Assembly (NCBI GenBank): GCA_009602725.1
Contig: WELB01000032.1
Coordinates: 423,563-444,080, forward strand
From: Spirogloea muscicola
Taxonomy: Eukaryota; Streptophyta; Zygnematophyceae; Spirogloeales; Spirogloeaceae
Reading direction: 5' to 3'
DNA length: 20,518 nt
Below the pieces are notes generated by a model that was given only the letters and a program-made list of their open reading frames with translations, had not been told where the DNA came from and did not search any database. The translations under genes were made by a program, and so were the position numbers. Shown one piece after another: positions 1 to 12,344 of the stretch. Position 1 is the first letter of the stretch; each line of letters starts with the position of its first letter.

Positions 1-917
<917 letters not shown>

Positions 918-2397
918 ATGTCAGGCAAGGTCGTGGTTGTCACGGGCGTCACCAAGGGCCTGGGCGAGGCGCTGGCTCTTGAGCTGGCGTCCCGCGGCCA
1001 CACGGTGGCCGGCTGCGGGAGGTCCGAGGACAAGTTGGAGAAGCTGCGGTCGAGGCTGCAAGGCAAGCACCTCTTCAAGGCCGCCGACGTGGTTGGTGTG
1101 CTCTTGCACTGCGCTTACTGGCCACCCTGTCACAGCCATCATCAGTCTGTTTCTTTGCAGGTTCTGCTAGATCCCCGTCTTCAGGATGTATACAGCTGGA
1201 ACGTTCAAAGTAGCCCAACATTATACTGTGGTATGGACTTGTGACTTAGATTTCACGTCCATTTGATGTGTCCACCTTCATGGGCTTTGGCTTACAGTGA
1301 AGTCACAATATTGAGCCGCGTATGCTCGCAGACCTCTGACAAGAGTGTGGAGGAATTCTGTCAAGCCGTTGTTGACACTCTCGGCATCCCTGATATAGTA
1401 AGTAAGTAACGCATGTCAGCACAATGACCATCTGTATGTGGTGCAGCCTTGTCAAATTTCTCGAGGTAAAGGACACTTGTTGGAGTGACTGTGTACTACT
1501 TTCCGCCAGCCTCATCCCCGCAGCTCACCAGCTGACTGTTGCTGAGGCCCTCCCACTTTCTTCTGCAGTTAACAACGCGGGCTGCATCAATGCAAATGCC
1601 AAGTTATGGGACGTACCCATAGAGGAGTTCCACTCTGTGATTGACACAAATGTCAACGGCACCTACCATGTCATTAGGCACTTTGTTCCTCATTTGATCT
1701 CTAAGAAGGGCACTGTCATTGTCAACCTTTCGTCTGGATGGGGTAGATCGACTGCGGCTGAGGCAAGTGCTCTTGCTGAGTTGCTGCATCCTCTTGTTCT
1801 TGCCAATCTGCTCTGACTTAAATGCAGAGACTGCTGCATTAGGTTGATCCTGCCCTCCAACTCTTATAGCAGATACAGTGTCCTTGAAGGCAAGACTTGA
1901 TTGCTCGCAGTTAACAATCATCACAAGGCACGATAGATCCGCTCTCGTGAAGCCCATGTTGCAGCTCTGCAGCCTGGTCGAGCATACTGTGCGCCTTACT
2001 GGCTAATGGTACTGTTGAAGGCTGGGACGCACAGGTTGCTCCCTACTGCGCCACAAAGTGGGCGGTTGAAGGCATGACCAAGGCCCTGGCGAAGGAGCTT
2101 CCGCCTGGCGTTGTCGCCGTAGCTCTCAACCCGGGCATTATTAACACAGCCATGCTCCAGTCGTGCTTTGGTTCATCAGCTTCCATGTATACGACGCCCG
2201 ACCAATGGTGAGCTCGCTTAGCATCTCCCCTATATATTTATGTGCAGTGGCAGTTGATGTAGCTTTGCGTGCATGGTTGCAGCTGAATTTGGACTCAGGC
2301 CTGCATACTCATTTGTTGTATTGGCAGGGCACCTCATGCTGCTAATCTCATTCTTGGCATATCGCCCTTGGACAACGGCGCATCCATGACTGTTTGA
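918..2397 (+). CDS. Short-chain dehydrogenase/reductase, pterin aldehyde reductase-like (5 exons)
   Basis: Classical NAD(P)(H)-dependent SDR of 226 aa, a normal length for the family. Exons: 918-1091, 1332-1401, 1569-1762, 2035-2207, 2328-2397. All junctions keep frame and the stop is TGA. Visible motifs are the Rossmann TGxxxGxG (TGVTKGLG, residues 9-16), NNAG (83-86), the catalytic Ser in NLSSGWGR (136/137) and the YxxxK pair (YCATK, Tyr150/Lys154), then NPG. The SGWGR...VAPYCATKWAVEG block and the ending DNGASMTV resemble the plant NADPH-dependent pterin aldehyde reductase group, which reduces dihydropterin-6-aldehyde in pteridine/folate salvage; the substrate is inferred from this resemblance only. 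No targeting peptide is evident, so it is probably cytosolic. The third intron (1763-2034) begins with GCAAGT, a GC-AG intron. The start is the first ATG in frame before the Rossmann strand. The gene is convergent with GAPDH. Confidence 0.9.
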
Positions 2398-2752
2398 TAA
2401 TTTGCCCATTGTTGAAGACAATCCCTCTCGTGCATTCAGAGAGCGCGGACAGGACAGGAACTCTTGAGATTGCACCCCTACCATCTTCAGAGTCTGCTAC
2501 TTCCTAATACTAGTATGCCTGATCAGATCATTGATGCACAAGCATCATATAAGTGATGATGTGCAACACTTACAGTTCTTAAAGACTCCAGATTCACTGC
2601 TGTGTCTTCACTATGCTGTGAGGAACACATCAAAATCTGTACAACCTAAGCAACATCAGGCAGATCTAAGGCTGACTCAAGGCCTACCATGGTCCATGGA
2701 GGACCTAACCTCAAAGGCCAACAGGCAGAATTGTGACCACCATCAGATATGC
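2398..2752. other. Convergent 3' intergenic region (SDR / GAPDH)
   Basis: About 355 nt between the stop codons of the SDR (+) and GAPDH (-) genes. It should hold both 3' UTRs. I see no coding sequence. A TGTAA signal is present for the minus-strand gene, but I find no exact TGTAA on the plus strand for the SDR gene. Confidence 0.6.
2570..2574 (-). terminator. TGTAA poly(A) signal for GAPDH
   Basis: TTACA on the plus strand reads TGTAA on the minus strand, about 180 nt past the GAPDH stop. TGTAA is the usual green-algal polyadenylation signal. A pentamer occurs often by chance, so this is only a candidate. Confidence 0.45.
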
Positions 2753-5989
<3,237 letters not shown>

Positions 5990-6148
5990 GAGAATAGAAA
6001 GTGCGCGGTGCGCATATTGAGCATCTTTTGCATTCATTTGCAAAAGTCACGAATGAACAAAGTACGAGAAGGGGCCAGGCGCAGCACTAAGAAAGACAAG
6101 CACAAGAAATACGTAAGCAGCGACGAAGCACTCAGTAACCCCTGCTAA
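5990..6148 (-). mobile_element. 3' end of older LINE copy B (downstream half, split by element A)
   Basis: On the minus strand the sequence at 6132-6148 gives S-R-G-Y-stop, the ORF end expected for copy B, whose upstream half breaks off at 8903. Below the stop it continues as a 3' UTR resembling that of the copy at 15470-15725 (shared ggcccctt block). It runs to a further scrap at about 5995-6018 whose minus strand encodes M-R-T-A, a piece also found in other copies. A perfect 8-bp stem (CTTTTGCA at 6025-6032, TGCAAAAG at 6039-6046) lies in this UTR. The lower boundary is approximate. Confidence 0.7.
6143..6148. repeat. Target-site duplication, 3' side of element A
   Basis: TGCTAA, identical to 8903-8908 on the other side of element A. 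Removing A and one copy of this hexamer rejoins the reading frame of copy B. Confidence 0.75.
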
Positions 6149-8902
6149 AGGGAAGCGGCTGCTGATATTAAAAGAGCGGCTGTGAAAGCCAGCCAGATGC
6201 ATACAGGTATTCATGACGGAGCCACAGGCTAGACAGCCAGGGCGCTCTTAGTAACCCCGTGTCAGCAATAGGAAGTCAAATGAGCTGAGGGGAGGAAGAG
6301 CAACCCCGCTGCGCAAGCCAGAGGCTGCTGCAAGGGCACGACCAGCGCGGCGATGCAAAGCAAGCGCTTGGGAACGCTGTAGCGACATAGACAAACGCAT
6401 ACGGTAGCAGGACACAAGACCCAAAGGCACCGAGCCACCGGGAAGGGCTGCACCCTGTTCCCGGCGCCGCTGGTCAGCTTGAGATGCCAGCAGCGAAAGT
6501 AACGAGGACCACCGACCCCCGTAACACCCATGGATGTCCATGGCCAGGGGGTAAAAGGTATCACCCGCCGGGTGGTCCTTGTACTTGTGCAACTTCTTCT
6601 GTTCGGCCACCTTCACGGCATAGCCGGTCTCAGAAGTTACGGGGCCCTTCGTCCGGAAGCTGTCGGTTAGGACGACGTCCATGAGAAGCCGCTTGCCACC
6701 TCCCAGGGGGACGCCGACCAGATCGACACGCCGCGTCCGAGGGACCCCGTTGCGGAGCTGGACGGGCATCACCCCGGTGCTCTCCAACGCCACTTGATAT
6801 CCCGCCTCCTTGACGATGCCATACATGGCGTCACGTAGGAGGTTGTGGGAGCCCGTGCGCTCACTGCCTTTGGCACACCTGAGCATGTGGTCACCCATGA
6901 GCACTGCATCATGCTCAATAAGCCCACATTCACATTGGGTCACCCCTGCCAAGCACAGGGATGGTAAGCCAAGACGGCGGCGCATAGCATCGCAAAACAA
7001 AGCATTTTCCATCCGCAAGCCCGCATGCAAAGGCAAAGCGCGGAGCCACTCAGACGCTCCCAGAGACGAAACAGATAGGAGCCGAGCCTGGCCTCGAGCA
7101 TCCCCTTGGAGGAGACTCCGGAGATGCTCCAGTGGTTGCTCGTCTGCAGCACGGGAAAACCGCGATTGAGCCTTAACATCAGAAACGTCAGCCCAGGCAG
7201 CAAAGCTAACAGGCTCATTCACCAGAGGCGGGTATGCGGCAAAGAGGTCCTGTTGGCATGCTTTGAGAGTCACTTGGAAAGGCAGACTCCCCTGAACCAC
7301 GTTACTGATGTGAGGCGCCAACACACGTTGTTGCTCAAGGAGGAATCGTCCAGATATGGACGAGGCCACCTGGGCCCAGCAGCCAAGGTACGCTGGTCTG
7401 CATAAGCGGACCAAGGGGCGACAACCAAGCCCACCGTGACGTATGGGCAGCGTACATTGCACCAGTGCTGCTGGAGACTGCTCTAGGAGTGGGTGAGCAA
7501 TCAGATCAGCAAGGCATTGCTGAAGCTTGACATCAATGGATGCATAGATAGCATCCAAGCTGACCGACGGTGGGACCGTACGCAGGAGGTAACACGGCCG
7601 CTGTGCCACACTCCTGGTCAAAATGGCCACTGCCAACTGAGAGTCCCCAAGGCGTGGGAGCTCTGGCAGGACCTGCATGTATCCTTGGAGACGCGCAAGG
7701 ACAGCACCCTCCGAGAAAGACGGGTCCCCTAGTGGCACTCCCAAAATCCTCAAGCCGCCCTCTGGAGTCTGACAAGATGTAGGCAACGAGGAGAAGAGGG
7801 AAAGAGGGATGCCAATAGGGGACCAGGCGGAGCACTTAGCCGGATTGACCCCAAGCCCAATAAGCTGGAGCTGGTGCTGAAGCGTGCCGAAAGCTTGCAG
7901 CACCTCCACTGGGGGGCCGAGGAGCGTGGTATCATCCGCGTAACTCGGGAGGAGAACGCCAGGGTGAGCGCTCGCCGTGTTGCGCAAAGCACGGTGATGC
8001 GCCAGAGCGAAGAGAAAACCTCCCATTGGATCACCTTGCCGTGTCCCCGTCTTTGACTGCAAAACAGCCAAAGAACTCCCTGCCCCCCACAACAATGCAG
8101 ATGGCGAGCCATACATGCATCGGAAGTGAGGGAGGAGGGTGGGAAAGTACTGCCTTAGCTCCTCGGCAATAACCTGCCGATCCACAGTGTTGAAGGCATT
8201 CTGTACGTCCACGCTCAAGGCCAGCCAATGGGGGTTGACATCCAGTGCCGCTCGTACCCCGTGCACCAGGGTCTCAGCGCCAGCACGCATCCCAGCCCCA
8301 AACTGGTGGGGATGGAAGTGCGCCTGGGCATCGTCCTGAATCTGCATGATTAGGGTGCGCCCCACGAGGCGCGACAGAACCTCCCCCATCGAGATAGGAC
8401 GCACTCCCCCGCTGTCCTTCTGCAAAGCAATGAGATTGCTTGTGCAGAGGACTGCGCCTACTCGTTGGGTGAGGTGTCCACGCGCAACATGTTGTGCAAC
8501 CCTAAGCAGCAGATTGAAATCCTCCTCCGAGTCGTCCTCCCCATACAGCTCCCGCAAGTGCTCAAAGAGCATGCCCGATGGACCCCCGGCGACTGCCTTG
8601 CGGCTACTCACAATCGCCCGACGGAAGGCAGCCGGGTCCAGGTCCACCGGTTGAGCAGGCGTGAAGCTCTCCATCCATGTATCTAATCTTCGCGGGGCCG
8701 AAGGATGGAGCTGCTCGAGTGCGGCCAAGGTTGCCGCATCATGCGGTGCTGGTGTGGAGGGCTCCAAGGCTTGGGCAGCCCTGGCAAGGTCGCCGGCTCG
8801 TCCAAATCGGATGGCACGTCGCTTGCCCGCCTCCTTGATATCGGATTCCGACGTGGTGGGCCGAAAGTTGGCTTGCGCGAGTTGCGCAGCCGCTTGGTGC
8901 TT
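6149..8902 (-). mobile_element. 5'-truncated non-LTR retrotransposon (element A) with RT and restriction-like endonuclease
   Basis: A 2754-nt insertion bounded by the hexamer TGCTAA. It lacks long terminal repeats and poly-A. On the minus strand it begins abruptly inside an open reading frame (5' truncation, usual for LINEs), carries that ORF to the stop at 6248-6250, then a roughly 100-nt 3' UTR. The UTR contains the stem-loop GGCTG-loop-CAGCC at 6178-6194 and ends near cagcagccgcttccct. The last part of the UTR is closely similar to a short insert at 14925-14997, which confirms the 3' boundary. The element is inserted in the last codons of a related copy (B). Confidence 0.85.
6248..8902 (-). 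CDS. LINE ORF: reverse transcriptase plus C-terminal zinc knuckle and restriction-like endonuclease (5' partial)
   Basis: An uninterrupted frame of 884 codons before TAA, with no introns, stops or frameshifts. The beginning is missing because the element is 5'-truncated; the frame is open from the element edge. A conventional start is not evident (TTG at 8767 is merely internal). Counting from that TTG, RT motifs are RPIS (near 123), SVDVQNAFN (catalytic Asp187), the RQGDP block (243-247) and YADD (276-279). A thumb-like region follows. Near residues 609-632 lies a Cys/His cluster (CEC, then His, then HMLRC) like the CCHC knuckle of R2-type elements. The PD-(D/E)XK nuclease is suggested by RRVDL (Asp about 682), LLMDVV (Asp about 698) and AEQKKLHKY (Lys about 725). 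RT plus C-terminal restriction-like endonuclease is the architecture of the R2/NeSL/HERO group; the exact clade is undetermined. It would nick DNA and prime reverse transcription at the target. Confidence 0.9.
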   Translation of the reverse strand, partial: KHQAAAQLAQANFRPTTSESDIKEAGKRRAIRFGRAGDLARAAQALEPSTPAPHDAATLAALEQLHPSAPRRLDTWMESFTPAQPVDLDPAAFRRAIVSSRKAVAGGPSGMLFEHLRELYGEDDSEEDFNLLLRVAQHVARGHLTQRVGAVLCTSNLIALQKDSGGVRPISMGEVLSRLVGRTLIMQIQDDAQAHFHPHQFGAGMRAGAETLVHGVRAALDVNPHWLALSVDVQNAFNTVDRQVIAEELRQYFPTLLPHFRCMYGSPSALLWGAGSSLAVLQSKTGTRQGDPMGGFLFALAHHRALRNTASAHPGVLLPSYADDTTLLGPPVEVLQAFGTLQHQLQLIGLGVNPAKCSAWSPIGIPLSLFSSLPTSCQTPEGGLRILGVPLGDPSFSEGAVLARLQGYMQVLPELPRLGDSQLAVAILTRSVAQRPCYLLRTVPPSVSLDAIYASIDVKLQQCLADLIAHPLLEQSPAALVQCTLPIRHGGLGCRPLVRLCRPAYLGCWAQVASSISGRFLLEQQRVLAPHISNVVQGSLPFQVTLKACQQDLFAAYPPLVNEPVSFAAWADVSDVKAQSRFSRAADEQPLEHLRSLLQGDARGQARLLSVSSLGASEWLRALPLHAGLRMENALFCDAMRRRLGLPSLCLAGVTQCECGLIEHDAVLMGDHMLRCAKGSERTGSHNLLRDAMYGIVKEAGYQVALESTGVMPVQLRNGVPRTRRVDLVGVPLGGGKRLLMDVVLTDSFRTKGPVTSETGYAVKVAEQKKLHKYKDHPAGDTFYPLAMDIHGCYGGRWSSLLSLLASQADQRRREQGAALPGGSVPLGLVSCYRMRLSMSLQRSQALALHRRAGRALAAASGLRSGVALPPLSSFDFLLLTRGY

Positions 8903-8908
8903 TGCTAA
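8903..8908. repeat. Target-site duplication, 5' side of element A
   Basis: TGCTAA, matching 6143-6148. It belongs to the ORF of copy B, where it reads across the Leu-Ser junction on the minus strand. Confidence 0.75.
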
Positions 8909-9090
8909 GCAGCCTCAGGTTAGAGATACTTGGCTCCTGGAAGCGGGTCCTCTGGCCAGAGCCAGAGGCAGCAGCAAGGGCTCTTCCGGCACGCAGGTGC
9001 AGCGCGCGCGCCATAGACCTCTGCAGCGAGACGGCCAAACGCATGCGGTACACCTGCGCTAGCGACCCGGCTGCCTGAAAGTCCACGGGC
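8903..9090 (-). pseudogene. C-terminal ORF fragment of older LINE copy B (upstream half)
   Basis: Read on the minus strand, this encodes a relative of the last 60 or so residues of the element A ORF: YRMRL, SLQRS, ALHLRAGRALAAASG and then S-N-L-R-L-L. It breaks off at 8903, four codons before the expected stop, exactly where element A begins. Its missing end (S-R-G-Y-stop) appears at 6132-6148 on the far side of A. B is itself only a 3' fragment; the rest of its ORF is absent upstream of about 9090. Confidence 0.85.
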
Positions 9091-9134
9091 TCCCTATGGA
9101 AATGGCAGACGATGGCGTGACGTAAATCTCAAAG

Positions 9135-9425
9135 CCACTGCCTTACATTGAAAGTGGCTCTCCCCAAGGGGGCGAGGGCTGTGAAGAGCCAGCCCGACAA
9201 GGATTGACAAGGTCCAAAGGGGCCAAAAGTGCTGTCCAGAGCTTGGGCAGGATGTTCACGAGTAACCACGAGTTAGGAGCCGCAAAATCAAAGGACTAGC
9301 AGCCGGAAAGAAAACCCTCTGACGAAAGCCAGAGGCTGCAGCCAGAGCACGGCTGGCTCGGGAGGTGCAAGGCGCGGGCCATGGACCGCTGGAGGGAGAG
9401 AAGGCGCGCGGTGCGCATGAAATGA
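9135..9425 (-). mobile_element. Truncated LINE copy C: ORF tail plus 3' UTR
   Basis: The minus strand from about 9425 gives M-R-T-A, SLQRSMARALHL, then after a frameshift a tail SPLILRLLTRGYS-stop at 9256-9297. The 3' UTR follows, with the perfect stem-loop GGGCTG-loop-CAGCCC at 9176-9195, a second GC-rich inverted block (gcccccttggggagagcc) and a terminus near caatgtaag at about 9141. Its UTR matches that of the plus-strand copy at 15470-15725 closely. The frameshift and altered ends show it is dead. Confidence 0.75.
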
Positions 9426-9960
9426 AAGGGAGGCCACATCAAGGGAGACAGGGCCAAAACAGGGAGACAAAGAGGCGCATATGGTAGACTTGAGCTAGGC
9501 TATCGTTACAATGAAAGAGCTGTTTTGATGTAATGGCCTCTCACAGCCCAAAGGAAGAAAGTCGATTCCAGTAGAGGGCGATGGCTGTAAGTGGCCAACC
9601 CAGAAAAAAGGAAATGACGAGATTTTGAAGGGGCCAGAGAAAGTGCTTTTTGCGCCATCCGGCCCTTTCAGACCTTGTCCATTCCTTTGGGCTGGCCTCT
9701 CATAGCCATTGCTGTCGTTTTAGAAAAGCTGTTCTCTTGGAAAAGCGCTGAAGCACACACTTAAGTGGCCATGAGGCACTCAATAACCCCAAAGGAGAGC
9801 CCCTTGTGCAAGAGCCACTTCTCATTCTCGCAGCCGTTGCCTTACATTGGAAGAGCTGTTATTATGAGCTGGCCTCTCACAGCCGTCGCATAGTCTTGAA
9901 AGAACTGCTTGTCTGCTTGTCCAGTCGTTTTTTCGGGCTGGCCTTTTCACAGCAAAAGAG
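9426..9960. mobile_element. Cluster of degraded LINE 3' UTR pieces in both orientations
   Basis: The interval holds several overlapping scraps of the same 3' tail. Stem-loop variants lie at 9535-9549 (partial), 9581-9601 (minus), 9689-9707 (plus), 9866-9884 (plus) and 9935-9953 (plus). The terminus motif (rc of ttacattg/ttacaatg) recurs on the minus strand near 9507 and 9841. An ORF end reading L-L-W-G-Y-stop is on the minus strand at 9780-9797. The mixture of orientations implies repeated insertion into earlier copies; individual boundaries cannot be drawn by eye. Confidence 0.65.
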
Positions 9961-10400
9961 CCCCTTCTAGTGGGGGCGAAGGCTCAGCCCTGCTCCTGCC
10001 TGCTGCTGCAGCCCGTCGCCTGTCGCCGCAGCCCGTTGCTGCGGCTCATCGCCGTCTCGCTTTGAGTAGTCTGTAGCGAATCGTAACTCACCGTTAAGGG
10101 CGCTTGATCTCGAGTTGACTCTTACGCGTAGTGGCTGTGGCGCGGACAAGTACTTGTATGCTCGGTACATCTGTCAACGTGCTTGCCTTTGGCCAACTCA
10201 GGCCCTCCATCACTCAACACACTTTGTTTGTCACTCGACACACTCGATCTCCTTCAAACGCTCCCGCGCACTTCTAACGCGTGGGTGACGCGCGGTGTGA
10301 CGCGCCGGCAAGCGATGTGTAACGCGCAGGCGCGCTGCTTCCAGAACAGGAGAAGAAAGACGCTTCCAGGAGAAGGCGGTGGCTGGGACCAGGAGCTGCT
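9961..10400. other. No gene seen; GC-rich spacer with short repeats
   Basis: Contains a gtcgcc/cagcccgt-rich patch (about 9995-10060) and several acgcg-rich words at 10275-10345, one block of which is repeated near 10722-10752. The open frames here have no recognisable product. Part of it may be the degraded body of the LINE tail that ends at 10494. Confidence 0.4.
10313..10345 (+). repeat. Direct repeat copy 1 (gcgatgtg...acgcgcaggcgcgc)
   Basis: A block reading gatgtgtaacgcgcaggcg followed by cgctgcttcca recurs, with a 2-nt deletion and a few substitutions, at 10722-10752, about 410 nt downstream in the same orientation. The LINE tail lies between the copies. Confidence 0.6.
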
Positions 10401-10404
10401 CGGG

Positions 10405-10620
10405 CATTTACGAGCCGCCTCTGGGTCTCGGCGGAGTGCCTCTTTACCTGCAGCGAGCTACTCAGACCTGATGTTGCTCACTCGTGGGTACTGAGCTTCT
10501 CTCTGCATCGTCTCTGTGTTCTGCAGTATCTTGTAGTGTAGTCCTTCTTCCGGCTCCTCTTTCTTTTGCTTTGGACATTGTCCATTCTTTTTTGGGCAGG
10601 CTTTGCCAGCCCCTCTTCTC
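10405..10620 (+). mobile_element. Truncated LINE copy D (+): ORF tail LMLLTRGY-stop and 3' UTR
   Basis: The plus strand ends an open frame with RAASGS, then AASYSDLMLLTRGY-stop (TGA 10492-10494), the same ORF end as element A. About 100 nt later comes tttggacattgtccattc and a stem-loop variant (GGGCAGGC-tt-GCCAGCCC, 10594-10612), as in the other 3' UTRs. The 5' limit is uncertain because the upstream codons no longer align with element A. Confidence 0.7.
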
Positions 10621-10721
10621 TATGGGCGCTCACTTCTCTATTTACGGGTTGGAATCTACCCGGACCTGCACTCGTACTACTCGTGGTGACGCGCATGTGC
10701 TGCGGTGCGACCCGCCTGTAC

Positions 10722-10752
10722 GCGATGTGACGCGCAGGCGCGCCGCTTTCAG
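10722..10752 (+). repeat. Direct repeat copy 2
   Basis: gcgatgtgacgcgcaggcg followed by cgccgctttca, the second copy of the block at 10313-10345. Confidence 0.6.
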
Positions 10753-11353
10753 CAGGGGAAGCTGCTCGGCCGGGTTCTCACAACCTGGCCTCGCACTAGT
10801 ACGCAACTCGTCGGGCCTGCTTTCCCAGGGGTGGAGGACGACTCCGTGTAATGTACTTGATGAGATAAGGCTGACAGTGTAACGTTCCTAGTGATGCTCT
10901 GGCACTGACTAGTCTCTCGTGACTTTGAGACCTCTTGCCAGAGCGTACCCGTGGTCTGCATCGGCGGGCTGATGGGTGCTGTGATCCTCTCGCCCGCTGC
11001 ATCCACGCGCCCGGGGTCGGCTAATGTCAAGTGGGCCTCCACCCCTGCAGGCATTGCTTTTGCCAGGTAAGAGTTTTGCGTGCGTAACTACCTGCAGTCG
11101 GCGGATTTGCCTGCCTATACGGCATGGAGGTGAAACCCAGCGTCGCTGGGCCGCGCAATCTGGCTATCTGACAGAGGTTGGTCCTTAATCCAGTCCTGGC
11201 TCCTCTCCCAGCTGCTGATGTGCGGCTTTGTGGTTTGAGGGTATGGCTTGCGCACTACCATGATTGCTTTTCTCGCCCAAGTGCAGTTTTCCAACAACAT
11301 TGTGACACATTGACTCAGCGGTGTGTCTCATGCTTGCCCTGACTTGACCCCTC
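10753..11353. other. No recognisable gene
   Basis: A moderately GC-rich stretch. Short coding-like frames exist on the plus strand (about 10950-11070) but no domain is recognisable and no consistent exon chain could be built. It may be decayed mobile DNA, given its neighbours. Confidence 0.4.
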
Positions 11354-11370
11354 AGTCATTGTCAATGACT
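11354..11370. repeat. Perfect 8-bp palindrome with one central base
   Basis: AGTCATTG-T-CAATGACT. It is a short perfect inverted repeat just upstream of the coding-like fragment at 11390. It could be chance or a protein-binding site. Confidence 0.5.
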
Positions 11371-11389
11371 CTTGTGTTGTTGTGAAGGC

Positions 11390-11708
11390 ATGGAGTCTGC
11401 TGACTCGAGTGCGCAACCTAGTCCCCCTCCGCCGTCGGTACCACTGGCTGAGGTCGAGGGGATTGTGGAGAGTTTGGAGGAGCTCTGAGCGCCCGGCCTG
11501 GACGGCCTGACATCCGATGAGGCGCCTTGCCTTGCGCGCCTGAATGAACAAGTAGAAGCTGCCATACCTAGGGGAAATCTGCCGGTGACCCCATGTCAGG
11601 GCTACTATGCGAGGTGGTACGAAACTGTCCGCCGGTATGTGTCCGGATGAGCAGCAGCGGGTACGACGCCTGAAGGCTAAAGTGCGCCACGGCGCGGCGC
11701 TGGGGCGT
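11390..11708 (+). pseudogene. Unidentified coding-derived fragment, plus arm of an inverted pair
   Basis: From ATG 11390 the frame reads a proline-rich acidic stretch, meets TGA at 11486-11488, then continues in the same frame as PCLARLNEQVEAAIPRG and onward to another TGA at 11648-11650. In a shifted frame a basic helix-like piece (DEQQRVRRLKAKVRHGAALG) follows. From about 11509 the sequence is matched in inverted orientation by 11732-11930. Preservation of the same peptide words in both arms indicates they descend from a protein-coding sequence. I do not recognise the protein; a retroelement ORF1 or gag-like origin is only a guess. Confidence 0.5.
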
Positions 11709-11731
11709 GCCAAGTTGTGCCAAATTCAGTA

Positions 11732-11930
11732 ACGCCCCAGCTGCGCGCCATGGCTTACTTCAGCCTTGAGCCGTTGGACCCGCTGCTCATGTGCACGCAT
11801 ACGAGCTAGCAGTGTTCGCACCTCATCGCATAGCGCTCGTAACACGAGGTCACCAGCGGGTCCCCACTAGGGAAGGCAGCCTCAACTTGCTCCCTCAGGC
11901 GCGCAAGGCACCGCACTCGTCAGATTTCGT
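11732..11930 (-). pseudogene. Unidentified coding-derived fragment, minus arm of the inverted pair
   Basis: The minus strand reads PCLARL-like codons (CLARLREQVEAAFPSG), then in a shifted frame RMRAHEQRVQRLKAEVSHGAQLGRY-stop. It is clearly homologous to the plus arm at 11509-11708 but diverged. The arms face each other across a 23-nt centre (11709-11731) and close with a perfect 10-bp stem, GCTGGGGCGT (11699-11708) with ACGCCCCAGC (11732-11741). Stops and frameshifts in both arms argue against a functional gene. Confidence 0.5.
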
Positions 11931-12344
11931 CATTCAGAGAGATGCATGATCTGGCACCTGTCCTGCTTCGTCAAGGTCGGCTGATCAAATGATCGAGCAA
12001 CTCTGAAATGAATGTTGCACTATCAGTCTTCTTGGATGAAGACATTGAGTCAAACCGCTAATATCGTTAGCAAAGCAGATGCGTACAGCCCGAAGAATGT
12101 TCCACTACGCCTCATTCTGTGTTTGAGGACAAGGCTGCCATTGTGCCGTACCAGCAGCTGAGATTGTTTGCATCCAGCAAAAGCCCTGACGCTTGTGCTG
12201 CTTGTCTCAAGGTCGTTTTTCGCAAATGCAATGCACCTTTGAGGCCTGGGAGCTGCAATGGAGGGCTTAGACCTTATAAACATAGAGACAATTGATCACA
12301 GTATCAACCTTTCATTTAGCTGTACACGGCAAGAATCCGTCTGT
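11931..12344. other. No recognisable gene
   Basis: Base composition becomes more AT-rich towards 12300. No open frame has convincing codon character or motifs. Confidence 0.4.

Noticed and set aside
6810-8654. Several plus-strand frames of 60-120 codons
   Set aside because: They are shadows antisense to the RT/endonuclease ORF, which has clear motifs on the minus strand.
9135-9960. CRISPR-like array of short repeats
   Set aside because: The repeats vary in orientation and spacing and belong to LINE 3' UTRs; the genome is eukaryotic.
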